Part shown: positions 12,801 to 26,100 of the stretch, one piece after another
How positions within the stretch are numbered: position 1 is the first letter of the stretch
How the letters are laid out: each line of letters starts with the position of its first letter
Assembly (NCBI GenBank): GCA_030141605.1
Contig: JAQGDQ010000008.1
Coordinates: 262,501-322,500 of the forward strand
Direction: 5' to 3'
DNA length: 60,000 nt
DNA from: Tubiluchus corallicola
Lineage: Eukaryota > Priapulida > Priapulimorpha > Priapulimorphida > Tubiluchidae
Made by a program: the position numbers and the translations under genes
The notes under the pieces: generated by a model
The model's input: the letters and a program-made list of their open reading frames with translations, nothing else
Told to the model about the DNA's origin: nothing
Database searches by the model: none

Positions 12801-15800
12801 CTGTCCTAGGTAAAAAACAAACTTCCACCAAAATTAGATCTATAAGCAAAATCCCATCCGAGCCACTTATGTTATTATGCTGTTCTTGATGTCCCTTCGT
12901 GACAATTTAAGTCTTAATAAAAATTGTATAAGTATTGTATATAAATTTTAAAATTAGCAATTAGTGGAACAAAATATCGTTTTTGGACATAGCTCTGGCC
13001 ATCTCTTTTCTCCATAAATTGCTGCCTTTTGCTGCACCCCACGTGCTTGAGTCTTTCATATTTAATTTAACGTTGCTAAAATCTTTAGGTATTGTCGCTA
13101 CGCTTTTTGCTGGAAGTTTTATTCCTATCCACAAAAGCCAATCAGGGCCTGTGTCTGTTGGTTGCTTCTTGATATTCAGTAAATTTTTATTAAACATTTG
13201 CTTTTATATTAGCGCATTACAAATTGATACAAAAACGTAAGCACGATGCCTAATTTGTGTAGTAATGATGTCGAAAGATTTTGTTTAGGAGTCCATTCCT
13301 TGTGCGAAGGTACTCCCTTGCTAAAATCAAGTTTTCGTCTAAGCTCTAAGCCTTAATAACGAACAGCTTTTAGAGATTTACGTTAGGTTAACTTCTTGTT
13401 AAAACTTTGCATATACACGGAGCCTTGTAGAAAAGACTTCATTTGGTTGGGGATTTTTCTGCAAGGAAAACTTGATAGATGTGAACCTACCTTACTAATA
13501 TAAATTCGATCTCGACCATTATGAAAAACAGCATTCTAAAGCACAATTCACTGCTGTTATTTAATACTTTTTGGCTTATCTGTGACCCACTTAATTGCAG
13601 TTTTAAAAATCCAACCCTATACTCAATTATGTATAATGCTAAGGTATTTTATTCTTGGATTCCGGTTTCGTAGAAATATGGCGAGTCAAATTGTTGTGCA
13701 TTTCAATGACGTGAGACTTTGATGTTAGCATTCAGTCTAATGATTAATGCGAAATATTTCCTGGTTTGAACTTCCGATTTTAACCTACACCAAACACTTG
13801 CTTAACAGTAGCAAAGAACTGCGCGTTTTCAACACAAATTAACGAGATTTTAATGGGGCCAGGCAAATATTAATTTGATTGGAAGAGACTGTTTTATTGT
13901 CATTTAAATGCGAAAAGGTTTCCAGTGCGATACGTCGTACATTTTTCAAGTTTTTCCGGGACAATAAATTATGTTTACAAGCTTTTAAGTATCAAATTTC
14001 ACAGAAATCACAAATCATTCTAGGTGAAAGCGTATTGCCACCGTACAGAGAATAATAAATTAGAAAAATATAATTTAGTTTTGCTTCGTCTAGTTTCGTT
14101 TTGTTTGCTTTATTTACTTCTACTTTACCTTGCCATGCTTTATCTTAACGTACCGTACCGTACTTTACCCTACTTTTCTTTGCTGTTTTGTTGCGTTTTA
14201 TTTTGTTTTGTTTTGGTTTGTTTAATTCATTAGTGCCAATCACAAATTCGTGTATAAATACAAAAATAAAGGGATTCAAAGTGCAGCAAAAATTTATCCG
14301 CAGTTTGTGCAAACTACAGACGGTGTTATATTCTTACCATGATATTTAGAGAGTTATACCAAATCAAAAAATGGCACTAAAAATTCTGAAGTGTTTGGAA
14401 GTAATTGATTTAAGCAATGTGGTAATTAGACAATACACTCGAACAAAAACTCCTACCACAGTAAGCAACCCTGAGTTATACATTTTCTTTTTCAATGCAT
14501 TTGTGTCACACTGCATTTACTTATACACGGGCCCTAATCATTAACAAATTCTAATTGCTTGTCTCTTCATATTACCTGTCGGCCGAAACTCAAGTTTCTT
14601 ATTTTAAGCGACTGTTACTGGCAACTAATTGACCGTTTGTCATCAACACCTGTTTGGCATGTCCATACGCACAGGTGTTTCTCTGGGCACAAAGGAGACC
14701 TAAAAAATGCAATTTCATAATTGGTTATCCGAAGTCTTCTCTCGTCGTTATCTCCTTCTTGTGTGGGATGCGGGTTAAAGCAGTAAGCATCTCAAATCAG
14801 CATGTGCCTCACTATTAAGGGCGCCCTCAATGAACGCTTTCTGTTATTTTTACTAATCCTTCATCTTTAGTCTGGTCACCTACAGTGCAACGTTTTCAAG
14901 TGAAGTTTAGGCAAGTCTATATATCTCAGTGTTAACTACTTCCCCGAGGCATAAAAAAGAAACTGAATGTTTCAACAAGGCATATGTGTTGGCCTAAACG
15001 AGGATTTACATTGATGTTGAAGAGTACTTTACGTAAAATAGCCTTGGCTATTAATAACTACCCACAAGTGGTTCTAACAGAAGAAATAATCGCTCAAACA
15101 CAGCCCCATGTATATGTGTTGTACAAATATTACTGCATAAATCGATTTGACACACTTTAACTTGTTCTACATTTCGTGCGATTGACAGATTTTTGCTCTT
15201 TTCTCTTCCAGAGAAAGCGTGGAAACAGGATGGGGAAATAGATAGTATTACGACTACGCGAAATCGCTTGGGAGCTTCAAAAAAGCAAGCCGAGAAGGCG
15301 TCTACGAAAAAGCCAGTTTTCCGAAACGGAAATGTGCCCGTTGTCAACGGTTACGTGCGTAGTGCAACTCAACGAAGCCTTATTGCGGACATGGCTAACC
15401 ACAAAATAGGCTTGCCAAGTGATTCCCCACCAAATGGGCAGACGAAGGTGCCATATAAATTCTTATCTAACGAGGAGAAAACGTACTGCAATGGACAAAG
15501 CACTATTGGTGAACTTAACCAGACGTCCAGAACAAACAGAGTTACCAAATTGGTTGTGAATGGTGTCTCAGAACGTGGCAGTATTTGGGAACTTCGTAAA
15601 ATGAGAATGCGTAAAAATCAGAAGAATTGTCAACCGCACGGAGATTCTGAATGGATGAATCATTTTTCTAATTCTGGTAGTGATTCACGATGTTCATCCA
15701 GTCCTACAACAGAAACTACAAACTTACATGGCAACAATGTCCAAAAAACACACAGGCACACAAATGGCCATGGATTCCATTCTCTAGATGAAGCAGACAG

Positions 15801-18763
15801 TGATAGTGCTGGAGAATGGTCACTTGTCAATAACACACCCATGTTCCAAGATGGAACAGCACCCACTCATGTGCATAAGAATGTTTTAAATGCTCAACTG
15901 AATAACTGTGTTGCCCAGTCTTCTGCAAATCTAGGTTCGGATTTGTGTGATAGTTCTGACATGAAGTTGGGACTCATGGTTCAAGCTGAATTTCATCGAG
16001 AAAATGGTCGGCTGCCAGCTAATTTCAACAATGAAAGTTTACCGTCATTGACAAACAAACCAGCACTGTCACCAGACATGTTTTTGTGGGAGTATGGTGA
16101 CAGTGACAGTGAGGATGAGGGAAGACCTCCTGACATGTGGCCTGATGGTAATCATGAGAATAGTTATGATAGAACTGCCCCATTGCATTATGCTAAGCGA
16201 CTTAACGGATGCAATGAAATTGCAGGAAATGACTGCTCTCACCATAATGGTGTAAGAGATAAAGCTATTAATAATGCACAGTTACAGAACGGATGCAAAT
16301 TTGATGAATACGGCCACATGCCCTTGGGATTTGTTCCAAAGTCGGTTACATCTTTTGACATGCCTAATCACTTAGTGTCTGTGTCAGATTATTCGAAAGC
16401 AGGTTTATCTGCCTCTTATCACAGCACTTGTGGGTACAAAACTCCTAGTATTGGCCCAAAGCAGAGTAGCTCTATGTCGGTGTCCACTAGTTCTTTAACA
16501 GTGTCAACCGAGTCAATGACATCACCTAATGGCGATGATTGGAGCTTGCCTAGTTATAAACGGGATCATACCTTTGGAGCACAAATGACAGTTCCACAGT
16601 CTCAAAGATGTTTCAGTGATGACAACGATGAAAGCAAGGTGAATGGTTTCAGTGAGAATGTTAGTCCTAGAAGTAAATCAATGCGAGCTAGAAGAGCAAG
16701 AGCAGAAAAACTTAGGCCAAGCAGAAGGCAAAGAGATGCAAGGTCTTCAAGAAGTTCCCGATCCTCTTCTTTGCATCGAATGGACTCAACTTCTTCTAGT
16801 GATGAATCAAGTTCAAGTGAAACACCACTAAACCTGAGCAAATCACAGCCATCCATCACAGATTGGTATCGAAAAAATTTCACCAGAAAGTCATCTCGAA
16901 CTTCTGGCAATCCCAATATGTGCTCTTCGTTTGCAACTCTCATTGATGTTGTCTTATTAAAAATATTATCTCACCTTACTACAGATGACTTATGTGTATG
17001 TTCTAGAGTTTGCAAACATTGGTACAATGCTGTATGGCATCCAAATCTCTGGTCTAACATTGTGATACGAAATCACAGTTATAACCTCGATTTGGCATTG
17101 AAAATGATAACGGCAAAATTGGACCAATCAACACCAAGCATTTGTTTACCAACCAACAAGATCATTCTTACTAAGTGTGAGAAAATGACTGATAATGGCT
17201 TAGCAGTAATTGCCTCAAGATGTCCTGAGCTAAGACATCTCGAGATTATTGGTTGCCCAAACATTACCAACAATGCTGTGTTCAAACTAGTGGGAAAGTG
17301 TAAATTATTGGAACATCTAAATCTAACAGGTAACTATAATTTTGCACTTAATAGTTTTTCATAACAGATTTTCATTTGGAACATTATTTGCAACAATTAT
17401 TAGAATAAATTTTGTTATTTAACTAAATAACCTAGATGATGAATTATGGAAACCTTCATAATCAAAAAGTTTGGTAAAATCAGCCGAGAAGAAAGTCTCA
17501 CCATTCATATTCTTTTATACTTTTTAAATCTTTGTACGTTTTCAAAAAATTGAGTCTTAGGTCAGTAACGATAAAGTACTACCTATTTACAGTTGCTCAT
17601 GATAAAACAGTACTACTCATTTATGGAGTAGTTGTTATTGTGCTGTTGTTGTTGTTGTTGATGATGATGATGGTTACAATGATGATATTTACTATGATGG
17701 CATCGATGTTTCGATAATGATGATATTGACGATGATGATGATGATAACGATGATGATGATGATGCTAAGGATGCAACTGGTTATGGTGGTATACTCATGA
17801 CATACTAATAATAGTGGCAATGATGAATAAATGTGAGCATTAGTAATCATGTTATTATGAATACCACATTATGAGCATCATGTTCAAAGTATTGACGGGA
17901 TTGACAGTACTGAAGATCTTGATTCTGTAAATAACTGAATCCTCATCCTCAGTATAATTACTGTTTAACGTTATGTTATGGTGAGTGGCTGTTAAAGGTT
18001 TTGCTTGATTATCATTATAGGTTGTTCCTCTGTGTCGAATCTCTCATCTTCAGAAAATGGAAGGGCCCACAAAGACTTCGCTCAGATCTCATCATCAAAG
18101 CAAATCAACTTGCGATATCTGGACATGACAGACTGTCTACAGCTGGACGATGAAGGAGTTAAAACTATAGCATCTCATTGTGAGAACTTGCGACATCTCT
18201 ATCTACGTCGCTGTGCCAATGTGAGTGACGTTGGAGTACAACACATTGCTAACCATTGCAAGCAGCTGAAAGAAATCAGTATTTGTGACTGTACAAACGC
18301 AACAGATGTCTCCCTACAGGAACTGTCAAGGCTCGGACAACAGCTGAGGTATCTTAGTGCTGCCAAGTGTGAAAAGATTTCTGATAAGGGTATAGTCCTG
18401 ATCGCCCAGAACTGCACAAAGTTAAGATACCTGAATGTGCGCGGTTGTGAAGCGGTAACAAATGAAAGCCTTACTGCACTTGCGCAGAACTGTCCACGTC
18501 TACGCTCCGTGGACATTGGGAAATGTAGTATTAGCGACAGTGGTGTAGAACTTTTGGCACAAAGTTGCACTAAGTTGAAAAAGCTTAGTTTGAAGGCATG
18601 TACACAGATTACAGAGAAAGGGCTCATTTTATTAGCTTATCATGCACGTGGGCTTCAGCAGTTAAATGTTCAGGAGTGCGAATTAAGCAGTGAGGCATAT
18701 AGGACAATCAAACGGTTTTGTAAAAAATGTCTCATTGAGCACACCAACCTGGGACTTCACTAA
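9773..18763 (+). CDS. FBXL7: F-box/LRR-repeat protein 7 orthologue (5' incomplete)
   Basis: Substrate receptor of an SCF ubiquitin ligase. Coding exons are 9773-9835, 15212-17329 and 18021-18763, ending at TAA. Every junction is phase 1 with GT-AG sites, and the frame stays open. Residues encoded before about 16.9 kb form a long polar, Ser/Asn-rich, probably disordered region with acidic patches and an SR-like serine run. The F-box is at about 16930-17070 (LIDVVLLKILSHL ... RVCKHWYNAVW) and LRRs follow to the end. The last exon gives the FBXL7 signature: RYLDMTDC, LYLRRC, LRYLNVRGCE, DIGKC, then the C-terminus KRFCKKCLIEHTN. Vertebrate FBXL7 has a much shorter N-terminus, while the fly protein is also long. 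No initiator ATG is placed, so at least one 5' exon is missing. It converges on the minus-strand receptor gene. Confidence 0.93.
9836..15211 (+). other. Long FBXL7 intron
   Basis: A 5.4-kb intron with GTAAGC donor and a TTTTCTCTTCCAG acceptor. It is AT-rich, and I saw no additional exon, RNA gene or intact transposon in it. Confidence 0.6.
17655..17765. repeat. ATG/GAT trinucleotide repeat in an FBXL7 intron
   Basis: Interrupted GAT/ATG triplets inside the 691-bp intron 17330-18020, which separates the F-box exon from the last LRR exon. Confidence 0.85.
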
Positions 18764-19480
18764 ATACTTTGCAAACTTTATCCTTTCCAAACAGATAAAG
18801 TTATTAACAGTGTAAAGTTTAGAACTCATCCGTTTCATTAAATAGTACTGACATGACAATTTAATGTGCGTTTGACTACTGTTTGGCTGGTATTTGCATG
18901 ACATTGTTTTAGCTGACTTTTAATTATCATTAATTTTAGTGTATTTGCAATCAGATGTAAAAACACGCAAGAAAACAAAATCCCGCACAATCCTGTGCTT
19001 AACTAGCTAAACCCCCATAATGAATGTGAACTTTAAATAGTTTTTTAAATTTAAAAAATGAAATTAAAGTACATTAAATCACTGATTGAGAACAATAGAA
19101 TTTACCCAGTTTTTAATAGCTGCTAGCTTTTGATACTGTTATTCATTTTTCAGTAGGTGATTTCAGATAACATTGTAACTTTTACATGGCTGCTGCTGCC
19201 ATCTGTACAGTAATTGTTGAATTAATGAAAGCTAATATCTTTTTATTGTGATCATGTATACAATTATGATTTCTACATCTGATTTTGACTATAATTAATT
19301 AGTAATTTCATCTTAGTTTGCATATTATAATACAAATTAGATAAAAAGGCAATAATTAGAATTTATTATTACTGCGTATTTGACTGTTTTAATATGCTTT
19401 AAATGTTTTAATATGTACATAATGATTTTTCAACAATAGACAATAGAAAAGAAAAGTGATGCCTTATGAATGCTTGTTTT
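18764..19480. other. Convergent 3' intergenic region between FBXL7 and the receptor gene
   Basis: It holds the FBXL7 3' UTR on the plus strand. An ATTAAA at 19063-19068 is a possible poly(A) signal. On the minus strand an AATAAA (plus TTTATT, 19479-19484) lies about 340 bp past the receptor's stop codon. No gene is seen in it. Confidence 0.4.
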
Positions 19481-19824
19481 TATTTTGTTTGTTCAACAGT
19501 AACATTCATATATTTACACACATTTGTTGTGTAAATACCGAGGCAAATATATTTTATCAACCATGCACTATATTATGCAAACAGCAATCACATTTAGTAA
19601 TCTCTAAACAAATATAGCATAGAGGAAAATGAGCACAACAATTAGCACAACATCAATGCTTGAGGTGTTGTAAAACAACATCAGATCACGCTTATATCTG
19701 CTATAATATACGTATGGCGAGTGAAAGGTCAGTTTTGTTCCTCTCAGAAAATTTTGTCGGTACTGATGACCACTAGTTAGTTCTGCCGCTCTGCGTGGAT
19801 TGGTGTCCGAAACTTGACGATTTT

Positions 19825-19881
19825 TCAGCACGCATGAAATTGGACCAAAATTATAATGTAAGACAAAATCCCACTGAATAT
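19825..19881 (-). CDS. Terminal TM7 exon of the GRL gene
   Basis: A 57-nt phase-0 exon after the acceptor TTTTATCTTTAG. It encodes [18 protein letters not shown] and TGA. The S/T-Y-hydrophobic-L-x-Q-F pattern is the most conserved part of gustatory receptors and normally sits exactly here, at the C-terminus on its own short last exon. Confidence 0.75.
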   Translation of the reverse strand: MFSGILSYIIILVQFHAC

Positions 19882-21788
19882 CTAAAGATAAAATGTACAA
19901 TACACTAATAAAAAATAAGTAAGTTAAAGACACATAACAAACTCGGTTATTAATTACTTACATAGTATTTTAGCAACGCCCGGCAAGTCCAAATTGTCAG
20001 ATACCTGACTATTAAATGATCAATAATGATCACTTAATGATGAAGAATGTGCGAACATAACAGTTGACGGCTTGCTTGTGCAGAAAGTAATGCAAATTAA
20101 ATGGTGAAAAGCAGATTAACTTAAGTCCCAATAACAAATTGTCGAGTTTCAATGTTACAGTCATGTAATTTGCTGCAATAACGATAAAATGAAACAACAG
20201 TTTCACTAAAAAAAAATTTCCAATATGTATTGATATTGTTTGTCATATAGTACCACTAATTTTGTATGCGGTGTGCATTAAACTCCAAACGAAATCATTG
20301 GCCGGAAATTCGAAGCATAATGTTACATCGTCATCATGAACTGACTTCAAAAACGTTAGTAGTAATAATTTTTACAGCAATGTTTTTTAAATTTCACAAA
20401 TACTTTTTGCTACTTACTGCAACGACCATGCTCCGTGTGACAAGGAAATACTTTAAACCATCTATTCCATATTGCCTTGCTCTTAACTGAAGTAAAAATG
20501 CGTCAAGCTAAATAAAATAAACAAAAAAGTTGTAGCTGTACACTACCATTTCTTGAATTGCTTAAACTTACATTAGTAAGTTTTTGGATTTTGAAATGCC
20601 AAGTTTTAGGTTATGAAATTTGATCTGTTTTTTATACAGTTTGGCAGACTATATGTCATTATATCAGCACCTACAGTGGCAGTTGTAGCGGGACCGGAAT
20701 CAAAGACAATCCTAACTCTAGGACGCAATACTGACTGCAAGAGTTGCCATAGTAAACACTCGAATGCCTGCACAAGTACACATTTTCCTTCTACAAGACG
20801 GTTGTCGGGTTAGTGTGGAGATGAAACTTGTTCCCAGTGATCACACATACATTTACTAACGAGGTTCAAGGTACTTAACTTCGGTTGCTAATTTTATAGT
20901 GTGCCCACTCAGCTGCGTCATTCACTTAAATCATGGGCTAAGCAACAATTTTTTATCACCTCAGACGTATCTGGTTCGTTGAGTCTTCTTCTCTCGATCC
21001 TTAGCAACTCGTTGATGGGTAAATGAATCTGAAAAACAAGTTGCAGTGTTAGCATGATAATCTCTTAAGTGTTTATCTAATATTACCAGTGACCATTCAT
21101 AGACAATTTACTATCACTGATAGTACTTGTGCAAGCTCTACTGTAACTGGATAGTTTACAGTAACCAGCTTATAACGTCGTTAGTGGTTTGCTTTTTTTA
21201 AATTAAACTCAGACACCCACTCAAGAAGAGCTGGTTTGGGAATAGGACCGGTGGCACAACTGTAGACAGCGGTATAGTCAGGGGTACATTTATGGTTTTT
21301 TTTTAAAAAAGTAGTCCAGAATGCAAAGCATTACTTTACTCGCTTGCTAGACAAACGTACGCACGCACATACGCTTTTCGTGCACGTAACTGTAAAATAT
21401 ACAAACTTCTAGTTACATGCTATTTTTCGGGTGATGCCCTTCCGTTAGTTATTAAACAATTTTTCTGCAATCATACTTTGTTGTGACGTTACAACACTAA
21501 GAAAAGTTTCACGCCATCCTGCTTGAAGACTTACATAATTAGAAAAGAAAATTATTATTTATTTAAAATGTTTTCACGAATTGGTAAAATGTCATTACCT
21601 CCAAGGTGCACCACTCTCTAACAAAAAAATTTATTTTTAATTTTATTGACAAGATGTAGTAATTTAAAATTTTACTTAGTTAGTGACGTGTGCACTACGA
21701 ATGCTCTGTTTATTTTTTCAAACTTTACTCTAACTTGCTTATCTAACTTGCTTCAAATGACTTATCGTAAAAATGGCTGCGTCTAACG

Positions 21789-21886
<98 letters not shown>

Positions 21887-22476
21887 AAGTCTTTTATTAA
21901 ACAATGCATACATTGTTTCCCCTCTATTTGCAGGGGTCCGTTTACAAAATATAAATTTACAATAACAAGATTATACATAATGCCAATTTAGAATAAATTT
22001 AAAATACATACATAGTTTACCCTATAATATATACAATATAACGACTAACTCAATACCTGTTCTTCTGTAAATACAATTTGAATTAATTTATAGCATTTTT
22101 TTCGCACAACATCTCTAACTATATTTACATATGCCTGGCACACATCTTCATCTCTGTTTAGATAAATCTCGCTTATGTTGGCTGAGGGCAGAATTTGTCT
22201 TAAATTTATCCGAAATTGATGGTCTACCAAGTCACAGTCAAATATAATGTGTTCTGGTGTTTGAGGATTTGCATTATTACAATGACAACAATCTGTATTT
22301 TGTTCGCCTATTCTATACCGAAATGATTTAGTTCCTCTATTTAAAAGTAAGTTTAATGCAGTTGTTTCAATAAGCCTATCGTAATGCGTTAGTGGTAGAC
22401 ACAGTGGCGTTAACATAGGTGTAGGTCTATCTTGTGGTAAATTTGCTATTTGGGTACAATAATAAAATCTTCTTTC

Positions 22477-22523
<47 letters not shown>

Positions 22524-22938
22524 CACGAGAGAGAGAGATTATTATTATTAGTGTTGTTGGTTTGAAGAAACCAAAAAACTTGAAATTTAGTTTTGAGATT
22601 TTATTCTGAAATGTCTACATAAACACTGAAGTAGTATCATGTTGAAAAGCAGAAAACCAAGTGACCAAAACTACAGGTGAAATCATTTAGGTGTGAAAAC
22701 AGGTTTAGAGATTATGCATTCATGAAGACTGTAGAAGCCAATGAAATTTAAACAGTAAAGAGAAAGATTTAACAATTTTAACAAGAACAGCTGAAGGTGG
22801 CAGCACTATCCAAAACTCAAAAAAGTATGATGACAATACAACATAAATTTAAATTTAAGAGTAATTAAAATGATTTTCTTCTGTCCAGTTGTTATTGTTA
22901 TTGTTATTATTTTTATTATCATTATTATTATTATTATT

Positions 22939-22973
<35 letters not shown>

Positions 22974-22986
22974 TATTATTATTATT

Positions 22987-23033
<47 letters not shown>

Positions 23034-23070
23034 TATTATTATTATTATTATTATTATCATCATCGTCATC

Positions 23071-23122
<52 letters not shown>

Positions 23123-26100
23123 TCACCATAATATTTTTAAAAAATATTATGAAGAATTGTTAACTCCTACTCCGACAGAGGATGAATATGAGCAAATAAT
23201 GGAATCAAGGGTTGAACAAATGACAAGTGAGGAGGAAGTAAAAGTAATTAGTAACAGTGAAGTGGATGAAGCAGTTCGATCATTTAAAAATAAAAAGGCT
23301 TCAGACATGCAAGTATGGAAGAATGAAATGATCAAACAAGAAGGGAAAGGATTTATCGAGTGTATAGTAGCAATGCAAAATGAAATAATGAAGCAAAAGA
23401 AAATACCGAAACAATAGGCCCAAATGAAAATAAAGTCAATTTATAAGGGAAAAGGTGACAAGAAAGAGATGAAAAATAGGCGAGGGCTGTTCATAACAAA
23501 TATTTTCAGTAAACTAATGGAAAAGGTGATCAAAAATAGAATAATAGTTAAATTTGAAGAAAGCATAGAGTTCATCAATGTGGCGGAGGAAAAAACAGAG
23601 GGGTCTATGAATACCAATATTTGGGAGATTGGATTAATACAAAATGTATTTATGAAACAATGTTGGGAAAACGAATCGATAAAAATAAAATGATAATTAA
23701 TTATATCAATTCAATAGGAGGTGAGCTGAAAGTGAGAGATTGCTCAATAGGGGTTAAACTAATGCTATACGAGAATCTTTCAGTGAGTGCAGTGCTAGTT
23801 CTGAGACATGGTCAATTTTGACAACAACTGATTGGGAGAAATTAGAAATGGTTCAAGCAAATGCTTTAAAAACCTTATTTAATATTCGTGAATCAACGCC
23901 ATACTGGAGATTAGTAACTGAAATAGGCATATGGCATCTAAAACATAAAGTGAATTATAGGAGATTGATGTTCTATCAGAATTTACTGATTAGCAAACGA
24001 TAAAGATTAGCATCAGAAGTGCTCGAAATGCAAATAAACAGTGCACATTAAAGGTCATGGTATAATGAAGTAGTTGAGGCTGCAAAAATATACCGTAAAA
24101 CGGGGTGAGTTCGCCACCCGAGGGTGAGTTCGCCACCCCTTACGTAATGGCCATTGTAGGTTTGCTGTAACTATTGTTCAGTGTTTAGTGAACAGATATC
24201 ATGATCACCGTAATTATAAGCAGTTTGCGACAGTTATCTTCTTTCAATTCGCACTAGAAGTATTCCATTCTGCGCTACATATTATTTGTCTACTATTTCT
24301 GGCTACTTAACATGCCACGCACCTGCACCCCTGTACCGGGTCATAGATACCAAAATTATACCCCAGAAGCTCTGGAAGCTGCCCTACATGCCGTCAAGAA
24401 TACCAACAGGACAATCAGCGCAGCGGCGAAGCAATTCGGAGTTCCAAGAAAGACCCTTTCTGGCAAACTCTCACGAAGTCATCCGCGGAAGACCGGAGGT
24501 CAGCCAGTGTTCTCCGCCGCCGAGGAGCACGAAATCGCCAACACTCCAAGTGGCCGCTGACCGGGGGTTCCTAATGACTGCCATCGATCTCCGACTACTG
24601 AGTAAGAGTGTTCTTGACGCGAAGGGAATCCAGGAACGACGATTCAAGGCAAACACCCCTGGAATAGACTTTGTCAAATCATTCGCCCGAAGGAACAATC
24701 TGGTTTTCAGAGTGGCTGGCAACATCAAGGGCGCCCGCGATAAGATCAGTGCACAAGACGTTCAAGCCTTCCTTGCCAACGTGGAAGTTTCTATTTGAAA
24801 ACTAAAACTAGACATTTTTCATAATTTTTTCATAGGGTGGCGAACTCACCCCCAACCAGCCAATCACAACCAGTTAACTTCAGCAGCCTAGAATGGCATT
24901 AAACAGTGTTAAATTGTTAGTGGCGAATTCACCCCACGATAGTGTTTCATTTGAAAGGCAATATAAAGCTTGAACTAAGAAAATCGGTTGGGTAATTCTC
25001 TTGCTATGGCAGGAAACGTAAAAAATACCCCTAAAAAGTGGCGAACTCACCCCGTTTTCGGTACCATAGATGCTAATAAAGAAAGGGTGAAGGTCATGAA
25101 AAAGTCTGAATGGAAGAAAGAAATAAAGAATAAGATTGAATGTTGTATAAAGAATGAATGTGCAGAAAAATGCAGAAGCAGCACTAAATTAAGATTTTTA
25201 AGGCATACCGAGTGGAAACGACAAAATTACATATACACATGCAAGCCAGAAGAGGTTAAAGATATATTGACAATAAGACTGAATATGAATAAAGTTCAAG
25301 GGACTACAAGAATGAGTTTAAGGATCAGTTATTATGCCCAGTGTGTGGGGAAGATGATGATACTACTGAACATATGCTTAGATGTGACAGATATGGAGAA
25401 TGGAAAAAATTTTGAACTCAGATATATTAATGAACAGTGAAAAGGAAGGATTGCTAGAAATTAGAAATCTAGTGAACGAATGCATGCAATACAGGATAAA
25501 GACAAGTAAAGACATTAAACTTGGAAAAGACAACTAAAAGATCAGCGTTATAGAAGAATAGACTTTGCACCCTATAAAGGTGTCCGCCTCTGATAGGTGG
25601 AGAGAGTCGAGTATCGTAATCGCAATCGCACCATTATTATTGTAAATAAACAAGAACATTATGTGTACTATATTTTCTATAAAAAAGATCATTCTGATAA
25701 GCCACTGCTTACAAACAAGCCTGAATAATAAATGTGGCACTGAACGTTCAAATAAGTACAAATATGCTATGAGCCTATGTGTTTTGTGGCAGTTATTGTT
25801 TGTTACGGTAAATTTAACTTTTAAATTTCAAAAATTATCACTCACAGAAAACGGGAGCTCACCTCTTCATGGACGCAATGGCAGTGGTACAAAGTAGCAT
25901 TGAAGAGAAGAATTTTCTGCAGCAAGTACAGGACGCTGCCGACCACAAGTGCTTCGTGGCGGAACGAAACTAACTTCTGGATGGAGTACAAACTCAAGGT
26001 TATAGACACAATGTTGAGAACAACGATGAAAAACACGATGGGCGAGATAAACTCGTTTGTGGAATCTACCAGTTGACACAAGACGTTATGTTCGTGCCTC

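Larger units (their letters stand above)
23127..25640 (+). mobile_element. Degenerate non-LTR retrotransposon, interrupted by a pogo-like element
   Basis: It starts immediately after the trinucleotide tract with [16 protein letters not shown], the usual segment between endonuclease and reverse transcriptase. The RT N-terminal motifs follow, then a post-RT region and a zinc-knuckle ([17 protein letters not shown]). The reading frame ends at 25591-25593 after FAPYKGVRL, with a short AT-rich 3' tail ending near (ATT)n. The endonuclease and RT catalytic core are missing. The element is split at the TA dinucleotide at 24091 by the DNA transposon. It lies antisense in intron 1 of the receptor gene. 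Confidence 0.8.

Noticed and set aside
15051-16943. Minus-strand frames opposite the FBXL7 exon
   Set aside because: Shadows of a strongly supported coding exon on the other strand.
20030-20190. Minus-strand open frame after a strong acceptor (reads [14 protein letters not shown]...)
   Set aside because: A good pyrimidine tract precedes it, but the peptide does not fit the receptor's TM7 region, has no matching donor and is not needed to complete the gene.
22806-23163. Long Met/Ile/Ser open frames on both strands
   Set aside because: They translate a pure trinucleotide microsatellite and have no unique protein sequence.
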